Assembly: GCA_902554705.1 (NCBI GenBank)
Contig: CACDPP010000001.1
Coordinates: forward strand, 62,001 to 126,000
Source of the DNA: Paracoccaceae bacterium
GTDB taxonomy: Bacteria > Pseudomonadota > Alphaproteobacteria > Rhodobacterales > Rhodobacteraceae
Length of the DNA stretch: 64,000 nucleotides
Direction of reading: 5' to 3'
The notes beneath the pieces were generated by a model. The model did no database searches, was not told the DNA's origin, and saw nothing but the letters and a program-made list of their open reading frames with translations. Made by a program: the position numbers and the translations under genes. Of the stretch, positions 44,852 through 52,770 are shown piece after piece. Each line of letters opens with the position of its first letter. Positions within the stretch are counted from its first letter, which is position 1.

Positions 44852-44877
44852 AAAGCCATTAAGCATTATGGCTTTTT
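44852..44877 (+). promoter_or_regulatory. Hairpin with T-tract in importer leader (attenuator-like)
   Basis: AAAGCCAT (44852-44859) and ATGGCTTT (44868-44875) form an 8-bp stem with an 8-base loop, followed by two more T residues and then AA. Only three pairs are G-C, so it would be a weak terminator; if real it may act as an attenuator before the permease gene. Confidence 0.35.
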
Positions 44878-44927
44878 AATGACAAATAATACTGACAGTA
44901 ATTTAGTACGCTAATTGAGAATTAAAA

Positions 44928-44942
44928 CGGGGATAAAAAATT
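44928..44942 (+). promoter_or_regulatory. Shine-Dalgarno before ATT start of first permease
   Basis: CGGGGA (44928-44933) ends 6 bases before an in-frame ATT (44940-44942). Upstream, the frame is closed by TAA at 44934-44936. No ATG, GTG or TTG lies in frame between this stop and codon 21, so ATT is the likely initiation codon. Confidence 0.5.
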
Positions 44943-45806
44943 TTTAGCTTAACATTTAAAGACGAAACAAAAAAAGGCTGGAAACTTCTATCTACTCCAT
45001 TGGCGTTCAGCATCATTCTACTGGCAGCTCCACTGACAATGATGTTCCTATTGAGCTTTTGGACACAAGATTATTTAGTTCTAGACAAAACTTTCACTTT
45101 AAATAATTACATTGAAGCTTTTACACAGCCTGTTTACCAATTACTATTTTCGAGATCTCTGTACATTTCGCTAACGGTAACTTTTTTTACCGTTTTGCTG
45201 GCCTACCCAATGGCTTATTTTATTTCTTTTTATGGCGGCAACAGAAAAGCACTTTGGTTATTCTTAATTACGATACCATTTTGGACCAGCTACCTCCTTA
45301 GAATGTTTTTATGGAAGGTCATTCTGGGATATAATGGCGTTCTAAATTCATTTCTGTTGTGGTTGGAAATGATAAGTGAACCTCTTACTTTTATCTTATA
45401 TAATTCTAATGCCGTAATCATTGCGCTTACTCATGGTTGGGCGCCTTTTGCTATTTTACCAATTTTTGTTTCCCTAGAAAAAATTGATAGATCTTTACTC
45501 GAAGCAAGTAGAGATCTAGGAGATGGGCCAATTAAACAATTTTTCAGGGTAATCCTGCCGTTATCAATGCCAGGTGTGGTTGGCGCCGCCCTGATAATTT
45601 TCATCCCCACAGTCGGAGATTACATTACACCAAAATTAGTTGGCGGCACTGATGGTTTAATGATCGCAAATATGATCCAAGTTCAATTCTCAAAAGCAAA
45701 TAACGCTCCTCTCGCTGCGGCTTTATCTGTTTCCTCATTAGTAATTGTAGCATTTATTTCAATTGTTTTTGTTCTCATCAACAAAAAATACCTAAGGAGA
45801 TACTAA
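44940..45806 (+). CDS. ABC transporter permease, PotB-like (spermidine/putrescine or opine type)
   Basis: An inner-membrane permease of about 288 residues if started at ATT 44940. Starting at the first standard codon (TTG 45000) would cut the N-terminus within the first membrane segment, and that TTG has no Shine-Dalgarno; the frame is open upstream and encodes KDETKKGWKLLSTP, a normal cytoplasmic lead-in. The inner-membrane signature for ATPase contact is EASRDLGDGPIKQFFRVILP (~residues 182-201). Six membrane segments are predicted. The next permease starts 1 base after its stop. An assembly error in the A/T run at 44935-44945 is an alternative reason for the missing start. Confidence 0.85.
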   Translation: MFSLTFKDETKKGWKLLSTPLAFSIILLAAPLTMMFLLSFWTQDYLVLDKTFTLNNYIEAFTQPVYQLLFSRSLYISLTVTFFTVLLAYPMAYFISFYGGNRKALWLFLITIPFWTSYLLRMFLWKVILGYNGVLNSFLLWLEMISEPLTFILYNSNAVIIALTHGWAPFAILPIFVSLEKIDRSLLEASRDLGDGPIKQFFRVILPLSMPGVVGAALIIFIPTVGDYITPKLVGGTDGLMIANMIQVQFSKANNAPLAAALSVSSLVIVAFISIVFVLINKKYLRRY

Positions 45807-45807
45807 G

Positions 45808-46605
45808 ATGGTCCGTCCGGGTAAATTCCTCAAAGTCTTTGCGATTACATATTTAATATTTTTGTATGCGCCGGCATTACTGCTTCCAATATTTTCATTT
45901 AATTCAAGCCAAATTATTGCTTTTCCATTATCGGGTTTTACCACCGGTTGGTTCAAAGCCTTATTGTATCAAGAGACTTTACATGAAGCTCTAAAAAATT
46001 CACTTATTGTGGCCGCGTCATCAAGTATTTTTGCTACAATATTGGGCACACTAGCTTCTCGCTCGTCAAGCAGGTACAATTTTCCCGGCAAACAGTTTTC
46101 GCTAACCTTCATTCTGGCACCACTAGTTTTGCCTGAAATAATAGTCGGCGTATCACTTTTGATCGTACTGATTCAGCTCGGATTGCCACTTAATCTGTGG
46201 AGCGTCGTTTTAGGCCATACACTTCTAATAATGCCGTTCTCAATACTGATCATGAATTCTGCCTTTAACAATCTTGATATTAGTTTAGAGGAAGCATCTC
46301 TCGATCTTGGCGAGACGCCAATTGGAACCTTCCGCCGCGTAATCCTACCGCTAGTATATCCCGGTATAATGGCTAGCTTATTACTCGGTTTTACGTTGTC
46401 TTTGGACGAATTTATAATAGCTTTTTTCTTAACTGGAACAGAGACAACATTACCAGTTTACATATGGTCATTGTTTCGATTTCCGAAACAATTACCCACA
46501 ACAATGGCACTAGGTACAATTCTAATCTTGGTTTCATTAATTTTGCTGTCTCTCAGTGAATATTTCCGAAGAAGAGCAGCAAAAAATCAAACGTCTGTAT
46601 TATAA
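45808..46605 (+). CDS. ABC transporter permease, PotC-like
   Basis: The second permease of the importer, 265 residues with six predicted membrane segments. The coupling loop is EEASLDLGETPIGTFRRVIL (~171-190), followed by GFTLSLDEFIIAFFLTG, a PotC-like stretch. It pairs with the upstream PotB-like permease as a heterodimer. The stop-start spacing of one base to the previous gene and 22 bases to the ATPase gene indicate a single operon. Confidence 0.9.
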   Translation: MVRPGKFLKVFAITYLIFLYAPALLLPIFSFNSSQIIAFPLSGFTTGWFKALLYQETLHEALKNSLIVAASSSIFATILGTLASRSSSRYNFPGKQFSLTFILAPLVLPEIIVGVSLLIVLIQLGLPLNLWSVVLGHTLLIMPFSILIMNSAFNNLDISLEEASLDLGETPIGTFRRVILPLVYPGIMASLLLGFTLSLDEFIIAFFLTGTETTLPVYIWSLFRFPKQLPTTMALGTILILVSLILLSLSEYFRRRAAKNQTSVL

Positions 46606-46627
46606 AATTTAAGGGAATTTTTAAACG

Positions 46628-47704
46628 ATGGGTAAGTTAGTTCAGGTAAAAAATGCCTTTAAAAGTTTTGGTGACGTTAATGCTGTGAATGGTGTTTCTT
46701 TAGACATCGAGGAAGGCCAGTTCTATTCACTTTTAGGTCCTTCTGGCTGTGGTAAAACTACCCTATTACGACTAATTGCTGGCTTCGAAAAACCAACTTC
46801 TGGACAAGTCTTTATTGATAATACTTCGATGGAAGGTATTGAGCCCAATTTACGACCAACAAATATGGTTTTCCAAAATTACGCTATTTTCCCGCATTTA
46901 AATGTAGAGGAAAATGTGGCTTACGGATTGCGAAACAAACGTGAAAATAGAACCAAACAAAACAAACTTGTTGATGAAGCACTTGAACTAGTAGGATTAT
47001 CTGGCCTCAATAAACGTTCTGCGAATGCCCTTTCCGGCGGCCAAAAGCAGCGTGTTGCTCTAGCGCGTGCACTAATATTGAAACCAAAAGTCCTTTTATT
47101 AGATGAGCCTCTCTCAGCTTTAGATAAGAAGCTAAGAGAACAGATGCAATCAGAGCTAAGACACCTACAGCGAGCCGTTGGGATTACTTTTATACTTGTA
47201 ACCCATGACCAATACGAAGCGCTTACAATGAGTGACAGAGTAGCCGTTATGTTCGATGGAAAGGTCGCACAAGAAGCATCACCTAGAGATCTTTACGAAC
47301 TTCCAACCTCACAAAAAGTTGCTTCTTTCATTGGAGAAATGACTTTTATTGAAGGTGAAATTATAGGTGAAAACCAAAAGTTAAAGATTCAGTCTGAAAT
47401 TTTTGGACAAATAACTATAGATAAATCTCGAGTTTTTGGACAATCATCTAAAAGGATAGTCCTTGGAATACGGCCCGAGAAAATAGCTATAGTTCCAAGA
47501 ACTTCTCGATCAAAAAATTTAGTTTCTGGAAAAATAATTGACGTATCATACTTCGGCGAAACAACTAATTATAAAGTCGCATGCGGTGCTACTGAAACTT
47601 TGACAATCTCGTCGCAAAATTCTGTTGGGCAGCTTAGTTATTCCGTTGGTGAAGAAATCCAGTTAAAGGCTGATTTGGATAATATAATAGCTTTTTCAAC
47701 TTGA
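46628..47704 (+). CDS. ABC transporter ATP-binding protein, PotA-like
   Basis: A 358-residue importer ATPase. Walker A is LGPSGCGKTTLLRLIAGFEK (~residues 36-55), the signature LSGGQKQRVALARALIL (~137), Walker B VLLLDEPLSALD (~158) and the switch His in VTHDQYEALTMSDR. A C-terminal TOBE domain follows from about residue 275, with VLGIRPEKIAIVP. This is the polyamine/ferric/opine subfamily. A strong terminator lies directly after its stop. Confidence 0.93.
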   Translation: MGKLVQVKNAFKSFGDVNAVNGVSLDIEEGQFYSLLGPSGCGKTTLLRLIAGFEKPTSGQVFIDNTSMEGIEPNLRPTNMVFQNYAIFPHLNVEENVAYGLRNKRENRTKQNKLVDEALELVGLSGLNKRSANALSGGQKQRVALARALILKPKVLLLDEPLSALDKKLREQMQSELRHLQRAVGITFILVTHDQYEALTMSDRVAVMFDGKVAQEASPRDLYELPTSQKVASFIGEMTFIEGEIIGENQKLKIQSEIFGQITIDKSRVFGQSSKRIVLGIRPEKIAIVPRTSRSKNLVSGKIIDVSYFGETTNYKVACGATETLTISSQNSVGQLSYSVGEEIQLKADLDNIIAFST

Positions 47705-47705
47705 T

Positions 47706-47737
47706 CTCAGAGGCGAAATTCGCCTCTGAGGTTTTTT
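47706..47737 (+). terminator. Strong Rho-independent terminator of importer operon
   Basis: CTCAGAGGCG (47706-47715) and CGCCTCTGAG (47721-47730) form a perfect 10-bp stem with loop AAATT, followed by G and six T residues. It ends the permease-permease-ATPase operon. The reverse side has no T-tract, so it serves mainly the plus strand. Confidence 0.9.
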
Positions 47738-47749
47738 ATTTAGCCTTGA

Positions 47750-48802
47750 TTAGAAGCCGCTTTTAATGAGTTCCCATTCTTTAATCATTCTTTCCCTGAG
47801 TGCTGGATCAGAAGGTTTTTGGAATAAAGAACCCTCAGTATAACTTGCTAATGGCTCCCATCCATTCTCTTTACCAACAGTTGCCATAACTTCTTTATTC
47901 GTATGTCCATAACCCCACTCAGTAACGATATATTCTGCAGAGGCGTCAGAAAGCCAAGCATCAAGAAAATCGTAGGCTTTTTGTTCCGAGCCAGGTGCAT
48001 CTTTCATCATTGTATAGCCACACACCCAAGTTGAAGAGCCTTCTTTGGTGTCTCGTTTGAAGACAGTCTCTGGTGCGTCATCTTCCCAACTGAGAGTAAA
48101 TGCAACCTCATTCCACGTCCATTCTAAAAGAATTTCTCCACTCTTCATAAGCGCGGCACCTTCAGCACCGTCAGCATGATATTGTCGAACGTTTTTGTGC
48201 ACTTTTCTTAAAAAATCTGAAGCATTTTTAAAATCTTCGTCCGTAGATTTTGTCCAATCCATCACTCCTACAGCCAGATAACCTAGGGCATAGGCGTCGT
48301 CTACGTTGTCAATAATTGACACACGCCCTTGAAATTTTGGATCAGCGAAAACGTACAAAGAGCTGGCTTCTTCTGCGGATACTTCTTCAGCATTATATGT
48401 TAATGCTGTTGCGCCCCAATCTATCGGAAGTGCCCATTGAACACCGTCAACTTGAAAGCCCTCCATTCCAGCAAATCCAGGGTCGACCTTATCAAAGTTT
48501 GACAGTCTAGAAGTATCAATAGGTTTTATAATTCCTGCGTTTCGCCATTTTACGACTGATTGAGAACAGGGGTGTCCCAAGTCAGCCCTAAACCCTGCGC
48601 GTACTTTTTGAAAAGCTTCTTCCTCATCTGAAAAGAAAGAATAAGTCGGCGCATCACCGTATTTTTTCATATAATCTTGGAAGAACATTTCGTCTTCATA
48701 TCCACCCCAGTCGAACACTACCAGTTCACTGTCTGCTGCGAATGCAGGAGCACCGAATGAAAATGCAGTTGCAGCCACCAGGTAACTTAAAGTTTTTCTC
48801 AT
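47750..48802 (-). CDS. ABC transporter substrate-binding protein (PotD/PotF-like)
   Basis: A periplasmic solute-binding protein of about 350 residues. The signal peptide ends in AFSFGAPAFA|ADSE. The mature start, ELVVFDWGGYEDEMFF, is typical of the PotD/PotF/opine group. I prefer ATG 48802, which has an AAGGAA at proper distance, over the TTG three codons earlier. It is convergent with the ATPase gene and so is not in the same operon as its permeases; separate transcription allows more binding protein per transporter. Binding residues cannot be assigned to a ligand by eye. Confidence 0.9.
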   Translation of the reverse strand: MRKTLSYLVAATAFSFGAPAFAADSELVVFDWGGYEDEMFFQDYMKKYGDAPTYSFFSDEEEAFQKVRAGFRADLGHPCSQSVVKWRNAGIIKPIDTSRLSNFDKVDPGFAGMEGFQVDGVQWALPIDWGATALTYNAEEVSAEEASSLYVFADPKFQGRVSIIDNVDDAYALGYLAVGVMDWTKSTDEDFKNASDFLRKVHKNVRQYHADGAEGAALMKSGEILLEWTWNEVAFTLSWEDDAPETVFKRDTKEGSSTWVCGYTMMKDAPGSEQKAYDFLDAWLSDASAEYIVTEWGYGHTNKEVMATVGKENGWEPLASYTEGSLFQKPSDPALRERMIKEWELIKSGF

Positions 48803-49010
48803 TTTTCCCAATTCCTTTTTAATTTCATAGTCTAAGCTTCATACAATACTTTAATTTGTACTGAGTCTAGAAAAATAGGAAGACCTAAATTTAGAAACAC
48901 CTTCATTGTGGCTGAATTTTTAAAATTTTCTCTGACTTCATTAGGTTGCATAGTACGAAACTGCACTGTAGCATCTTTCAAAATTCAAAAGCTAGAAGTG
49001 GATAAAGCCC

Positions 49011-50294
49011 TTGAGCGCACCTCTTCCAACTAACCCCGATATTATTATAATTGGTGCTGGTTCATCAGGTCTCTCAGCAGCAAAAAAGCTTCAGGAACTA
49101 GGAACCTCGTATGTAGTCTTAGAGGCTTCAGATCGTATTGGAGGTCGAGCTTACACCGAGAGTAATATTTTTGGCCAACCTGTTGATCATGGTTGTTCTT
49201 GGATATCAGGCTCCAATGATAACATCTTCTCAAATTTGGGTAAAATTAATAACTTTACACTCGTAGACCACTCTAACCCAAAAATCGAAATGTTTGAGAG
49301 AGACGGTACAAAATCTCCAAAAGAAGCAGTAAAAGAATACAATAAATCTGAATTTAAAATAAAAGAAATTCTTCGTGACACCGGCCGCCGGGGAATTGAT
49401 ATACCAGCATCAAGAGTAATTCCAAAAGTTCCATATGGTGAATGTTTTCAGAATTGGGAGGGCGCATTAAACTACGCTGTTGATGTAGATCAAATATCGA
49501 CAGCAGAATATTGGAATACAAAAGATACCCAACCAAGTTTTATTGTAAAAGAGGGTCTAGGTAATTTAGTAGCTACATTAAACAACAACTTTCCTATCGC
49601 TTTCAACACAAGTGTACTTAAAATAGATTATTCAGGTTCAGGCGTAAAAGTTATTACGTCCAATGGAACAATTTTGGCTAAGGCTTGTATTTGTACCGTT
49701 TCAATTGGTGTTTTAAAGTCCGAAAAAATAAAGTTTACACCCAAACTTCCCAATAAAACGCAAAAGGCACTTGATGGCATTCAAATGGGGCTCCTTGTAA
49801 AAATCCCTCTTCTGTTCGACGGAAGCAGATTAGGATTTACTGAAAATAGTTTCGTGCAATATGACATTGCACCTGAAAATATTGGAAGTGGCTGCTATTT
49901 CTTAGCATGGCCAACTGGACACGATTATATAGTTGCGTTTATCGGTGGGCGATTTGCCTGGAACTTATCGAAGCAAGGCGAAGACGAAATTGTGGAATAC
50001 GCCCTTTCTAAACTCGAAACTTTGGCTGGATACGATATCCGCAAGCATTTTCTAAAAGGCTTTGCTTTCGATTGGGCAAATAACCCACTTTCTAAAGGAT
50101 CCTATTCTGCAGTTAAACCCGGCTGTTACGGCGCACGAGAGATGCTAAGTGAACCTGTTGCAGACAAGTTAATATTTGCAGGTGAGGCAACCGCAGGTGA
50201 TTTAGCAGGCCTAGTAAATGGCGCATATGAGAGTGGTAAAATGGCAGCTACTCGAATATCCAATATCATCAAACTTAAAAATAAATCTCTGTAA
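49011..50294 (+). CDS. Flavin monoamine oxidase-like protein
   Basis: A 427-residue FAD amine oxidase of the MAO/polyamine oxidase type. The dinucleotide-binding motif IIIIGAGSSGLSAAKKLQEL (~residues 11-30) is followed by YVVLEASDRIGGRAYTE, and the C-terminal FAD motif is LIFAGEATAGDLAGLVNGAY (~392-411). The Cys that links FAD covalently in human MAO is not present in that motif. Translation starts at TTG 49011. The setting beside a polyamine-type importer suggests oxidation of an imported amine to an aldehyde plus ammonia or methylamine (inference). Confidence 0.87.
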   Translation: MSAPLPTNPDIIIIGAGSSGLSAAKKLQELGTSYVVLEASDRIGGRAYTESNIFGQPVDHGCSWISGSNDNIFSNLGKINNFTLVDHSNPKIEMFERDGTKSPKEAVKEYNKSEFKIKEILRDTGRRGIDIPASRVIPKVPYGECFQNWEGALNYAVDVDQISTAEYWNTKDTQPSFIVKEGLGNLVATLNNNFPIAFNTSVLKIDYSGSGVKVITSNGTILAKACICTVSIGVLKSEKIKFTPKLPNKTQKALDGIQMGLLVKIPLLFDGSRLGFTENSFVQYDIAPENIGSGCYFLAWPTGHDYIVAFIGGRFAWNLSKQGEDEIVEYALSKLETLAGYDIRKHFLKGFAFDWANNPLSKGSYSAVKPGCYGAREMLSEPVADKLIFAGEATAGDLAGLVNGAYESGKMAATRISNIIKLKNKSL

Positions 50295-50403
50295 TTTAGA
50301 TTTAAATTCTAGAAATTTTCGTCACATCTTTACCAAATAAATAACTTCGTTGCTTCCTAAATAATTTGCCAACTAATTCCATAAGCATTTTCCATAAAAA
50401 ACT

Positions 50404-51618
50404 CTAAGATTTAATATTAAGATTTTTTCCCAGTTGCTTCAGGTAACCAGCATGAAACGCTTTAATGCCCCACTCCATGTTAGATAAAGGCCCTGGAACA
50501 TAGTGATCGGAATTGACCCCTTTTTGATTAAGTCCAATAATGCGTTCATCATCTTGTGATGTACAATGCCATAACCATGTAAGATCTTCTAAGTTATAAT
50601 CTAGGCCCTCTTGGGCGTCCTCTCTCACCATCCAGATTACCTCAATATCTGTAAGTTGAAGAGATCTTGGTATAAAGCGATAGCCGATCACATGATCGGA
50701 ATAAGATAAAAAGTTATTCAAAATACCAATTTGTAGATCAGTCGTACCACCATCAAAATCTTTAAGTTTACCTAATAGTGGCGCTAATTTTTTTCCAGAC
50801 TTACTGCCAGTTTGATAGCCTTGAAAAAGGGGATACCGGGAGAAATAAAAATCCATTTCTACATCTTTTGACCCAAGAGTATTTATTTGAAGCTCATCAC
50901 CCGATAGCCCCACTTCTATACTTTTCTTAAGCATACAATTTTTCAATTCGATATTAGCGCTTGATGGATCTTTTAAGCTGTGCGACTTAGAGTACTCTAA
51001 ATGAGCAGGCGCACAATGATAGCACTCCATATAATTCTCCAAAGCTAATTTCCAGTTAGCAGCAACTGGGTAATTTTTGCTATGCACAATTTTTAAATTC
51101 TCAAATTCAAAAGGTTCAACCAATGTTCCTAGTTGAAGTAAACCTTCATCAATATTGGGTGGATCGTCTGATATACAGACAAAAATTAGACCGTGAAAAA
51201 TTCGAAGATTAACTTTTTTTAATGAGTGTTCAGCTTTTTCAAAGCTGTCCCCCATTTCACGCGCACCACGTAGATTTCCATTAAGTTCATAAGTCCATGC
51301 ATGGTAGGGGCAAGCAAATACACGAGTATTTCCACTCTTTTCTAGACAAACTCTTGAACCTCTATGACGACAGACATTCAATAACGCATTTACATCTTTA
51401 TTTTTATCACGGGCTACTATTACGGACTCATAACCATAATCGAATAAGAAAAAGTCTCCGACATTGGGAATTTGATTGATATGCCCAACCCAAATCCAAC
51501 TGTGGTTCCAATAGTGCTCGATATCCATCTTATATAACGCCTCAGACGTATAAAATTGGCGCGGGAGACTATGAGATAACTGGTAATTCGAAATTAGTTC
51601 CTTTAATATCTTTTCCAC
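50404..51618 (-). CDS. Rieske oxygenase alpha subunit, GbcA/quaternary-amine demethylase-like
   Basis: A 404-residue oxygenase. The Rieske ligands are CRHRG (~86) and CPYHAW (~107), C-x-H-x17-C-x2-H. The iron site region is LENYMECYHCAPAHLEY (~190-206), close to the pattern of glycine betaine, choline and carnitine oxygenases, and unlike the other Rieske gene at 38.9 kb. The GTG start has a GGAG 8 bases upstream. No reductase gene lies next to it. It ends 109 bases from the amine oxidase, tail to tail. A possible -35 TTGACA lies upstream on the minus strand at 51775-51780. Confidence 0.87.
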   Translation of the reverse strand: MEKILKELISNYQLSHSLPRQFYTSEALYKMDIEHYWNHSWIWVGHINQIPNVGDFFLFDYGYESVIVARDKNKDVNALLNVCRHRGSRVCLEKSGNTRVFACPYHAWTYELNGNLRGAREMGDSFEKAEHSLKKVNLRIFHGLIFVCISDDPPNIDEGLLQLGTLVEPFEFENLKIVHSKNYPVAANWKLALENYMECYHCAPAHLEYSKSHSLKDPSSANIELKNCMLKKSIEVGLSGDELQINTLGSKDVEMDFYFSRYPLFQGYQTGSKSGKKLAPLLGKLKDFDGGTTDLQIGILNNFLSYSDHVIGYRFIPRSLQLTDIEVIWMVREDAQEGLDYNLEDLTWLWHCTSQDDERIIGLNQKGVNSDHYVPGPLSNMEWGIKAFHAGYLKQLGKNLNIKS

Positions 51619-51892
51619 TTTGCCATCTCCAACCTCAAAGAACTAGCCATGATCATACTGCAGACATCATCTCTCAACTATAGAATTCTTTTTCCACAAT
51701 ATCTAATATATCTGTGACAATTAAGCACTTTACGCAGAACTGAGACACAATTCTAAATAGGTTACTGTTCTGACTGTCAAGCCTTCGCGTTTACAGAATA
51801 AGAATGTGGATTGAAGACCAAATTTATTGTAATTTTCCTAAAAAATTTTGAAGTAAAATACTATCGGCAGACTGCTTAGATCTTGTTATAAT

Positions 51893-51966
51893 TGGAGCGG
51901 GTAGCGGGAATCGAACCCGCACCTTAAGCTTGGAAGGCTCTTATGATACCATTTCACCATACCCGC
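51893..51966 (-). tRNA. tRNA-Gly (anticodon TCC)
   Basis: Reading the minus strand from 51966, acceptor arms GCGGGTA/TACCCGC pair fully, the T arm is GCGGG-TTCGATT-CCCGC, and the anticodon loop is CTTCCAA with anticodon TCC. The CCA end is encoded (51893-51895). Confidence 0.93.
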
Positions 51967-52055
51967 TCAACAAATTCTGGTGATAGTAGAATGAGCTTTA
52001 ACCGTCAAGTCGATAGCGGTGTTATACTTTAAAATTCATAAAGCTGTGTATAGAG

Positions 52056-52715
52056 TTAAAGTGGAGACGTAAGATCAGGGCCACAGGACCTATTCGAATT
52101 TATATTTTTTGATACTCTATAAGCTTTGAGTGTGTCATCGGCTGTTGGCTTCATTAAAGCAGATGCGCCATGACCTTCTTCACCTAACCAAAAGCCCCAA
52201 TCACTTCTCTCCAAAACAAATGGCAAACGATGATGGATCCTAGATAGTTTACTGTTGCTAGCAGTGGTTACAATTGCACATGTTTTAATTGTGCCACTTT
52301 CATCACTCCACTCTTGCCAAACTCCTCCAAAAACCATGGGAGCGTTATCATTTCTCTTTATAAACCAAGGTATTTTATTTCCCTCTAAATCCTTGCTCCA
52401 TTCATAAAATCCAGAACAGGGAATTAAACACCTGCGTGCTCGGCTCGCTTTTGAAAAAGCCGGCTTTTTGGCAATAGTTTCACTTCGGGCATTTATTAAC
52501 AGAGGGCCTGCATTTACTTCCCGATACCAATCAGGAACAAAACCCCACCTCAAACTTTCGAGTTTTCTCCCTAAACCATTATAAGTAACCACATGAATGA
52601 AATTTGTTGGACAGACATTAAAATTAGGTACATCAGGTAAATCATTAACAGGCTGCGCATCAAAAAGCTGAGACATCGCATCTGATGGTATTGTAATTGC
52701 AAATCGCCCACACAT
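52056..52715 (-). CDS. SOS response-associated peptidase (SRAP/YedK/HMCES)
   Basis: A 219-residue SRAP protein, which crosslinks to abasic sites in single-stranded DNA and shields them. The N-terminal MCGRFA gives the catalytic Cys2 after Met removal. LLINARSET (Asn, ~residue 76), LIPCSGFYEW (Glu, ~107) and IHHRLPFVL (His, ~161) supply the other active-site residues. The full set is intact. It is a single gene with no DNA repair neighbours. Confidence 0.93.
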   Translation of the reverse strand: MCGRFAITIPSDAMSQLFDAQPVNDLPDVPNFNVCPTNFIHVVTYNGLGRKLESLRWGFVPDWYREVNAGPLLINARSETIAKKPAFSKASRARRCLIPCSGFYEWSKDLEGNKIPWFIKRNDNAPMVFGGVWQEWSDESGTIKTCAIVTTASNSKLSRIHHRLPFVLERSDWGFWLGEEGHGASALMKPTADDTLKAYRVSKNINSNRSCGPDLTSPL

Positions 52716-52770
52716 CCCCCATCTATATTTGTAGTTTGAAAACTTGTCATCAGGAGATTATGAAGTTTAA

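Larger units (their letters stand above)
44618..44939. other. Divergent intergenic region between FAD operon and ABC importer
   Basis: This 322-base spacer carries no gene that I can support. It is AT-rich and has a promoter-like pair and a short hairpin, listed separately, both on the transporter side. A clear promoter for the minus-strand FAD operon was not identified. Its position makes it the natural control region for the whole amine-related locus. Confidence 0.6.
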
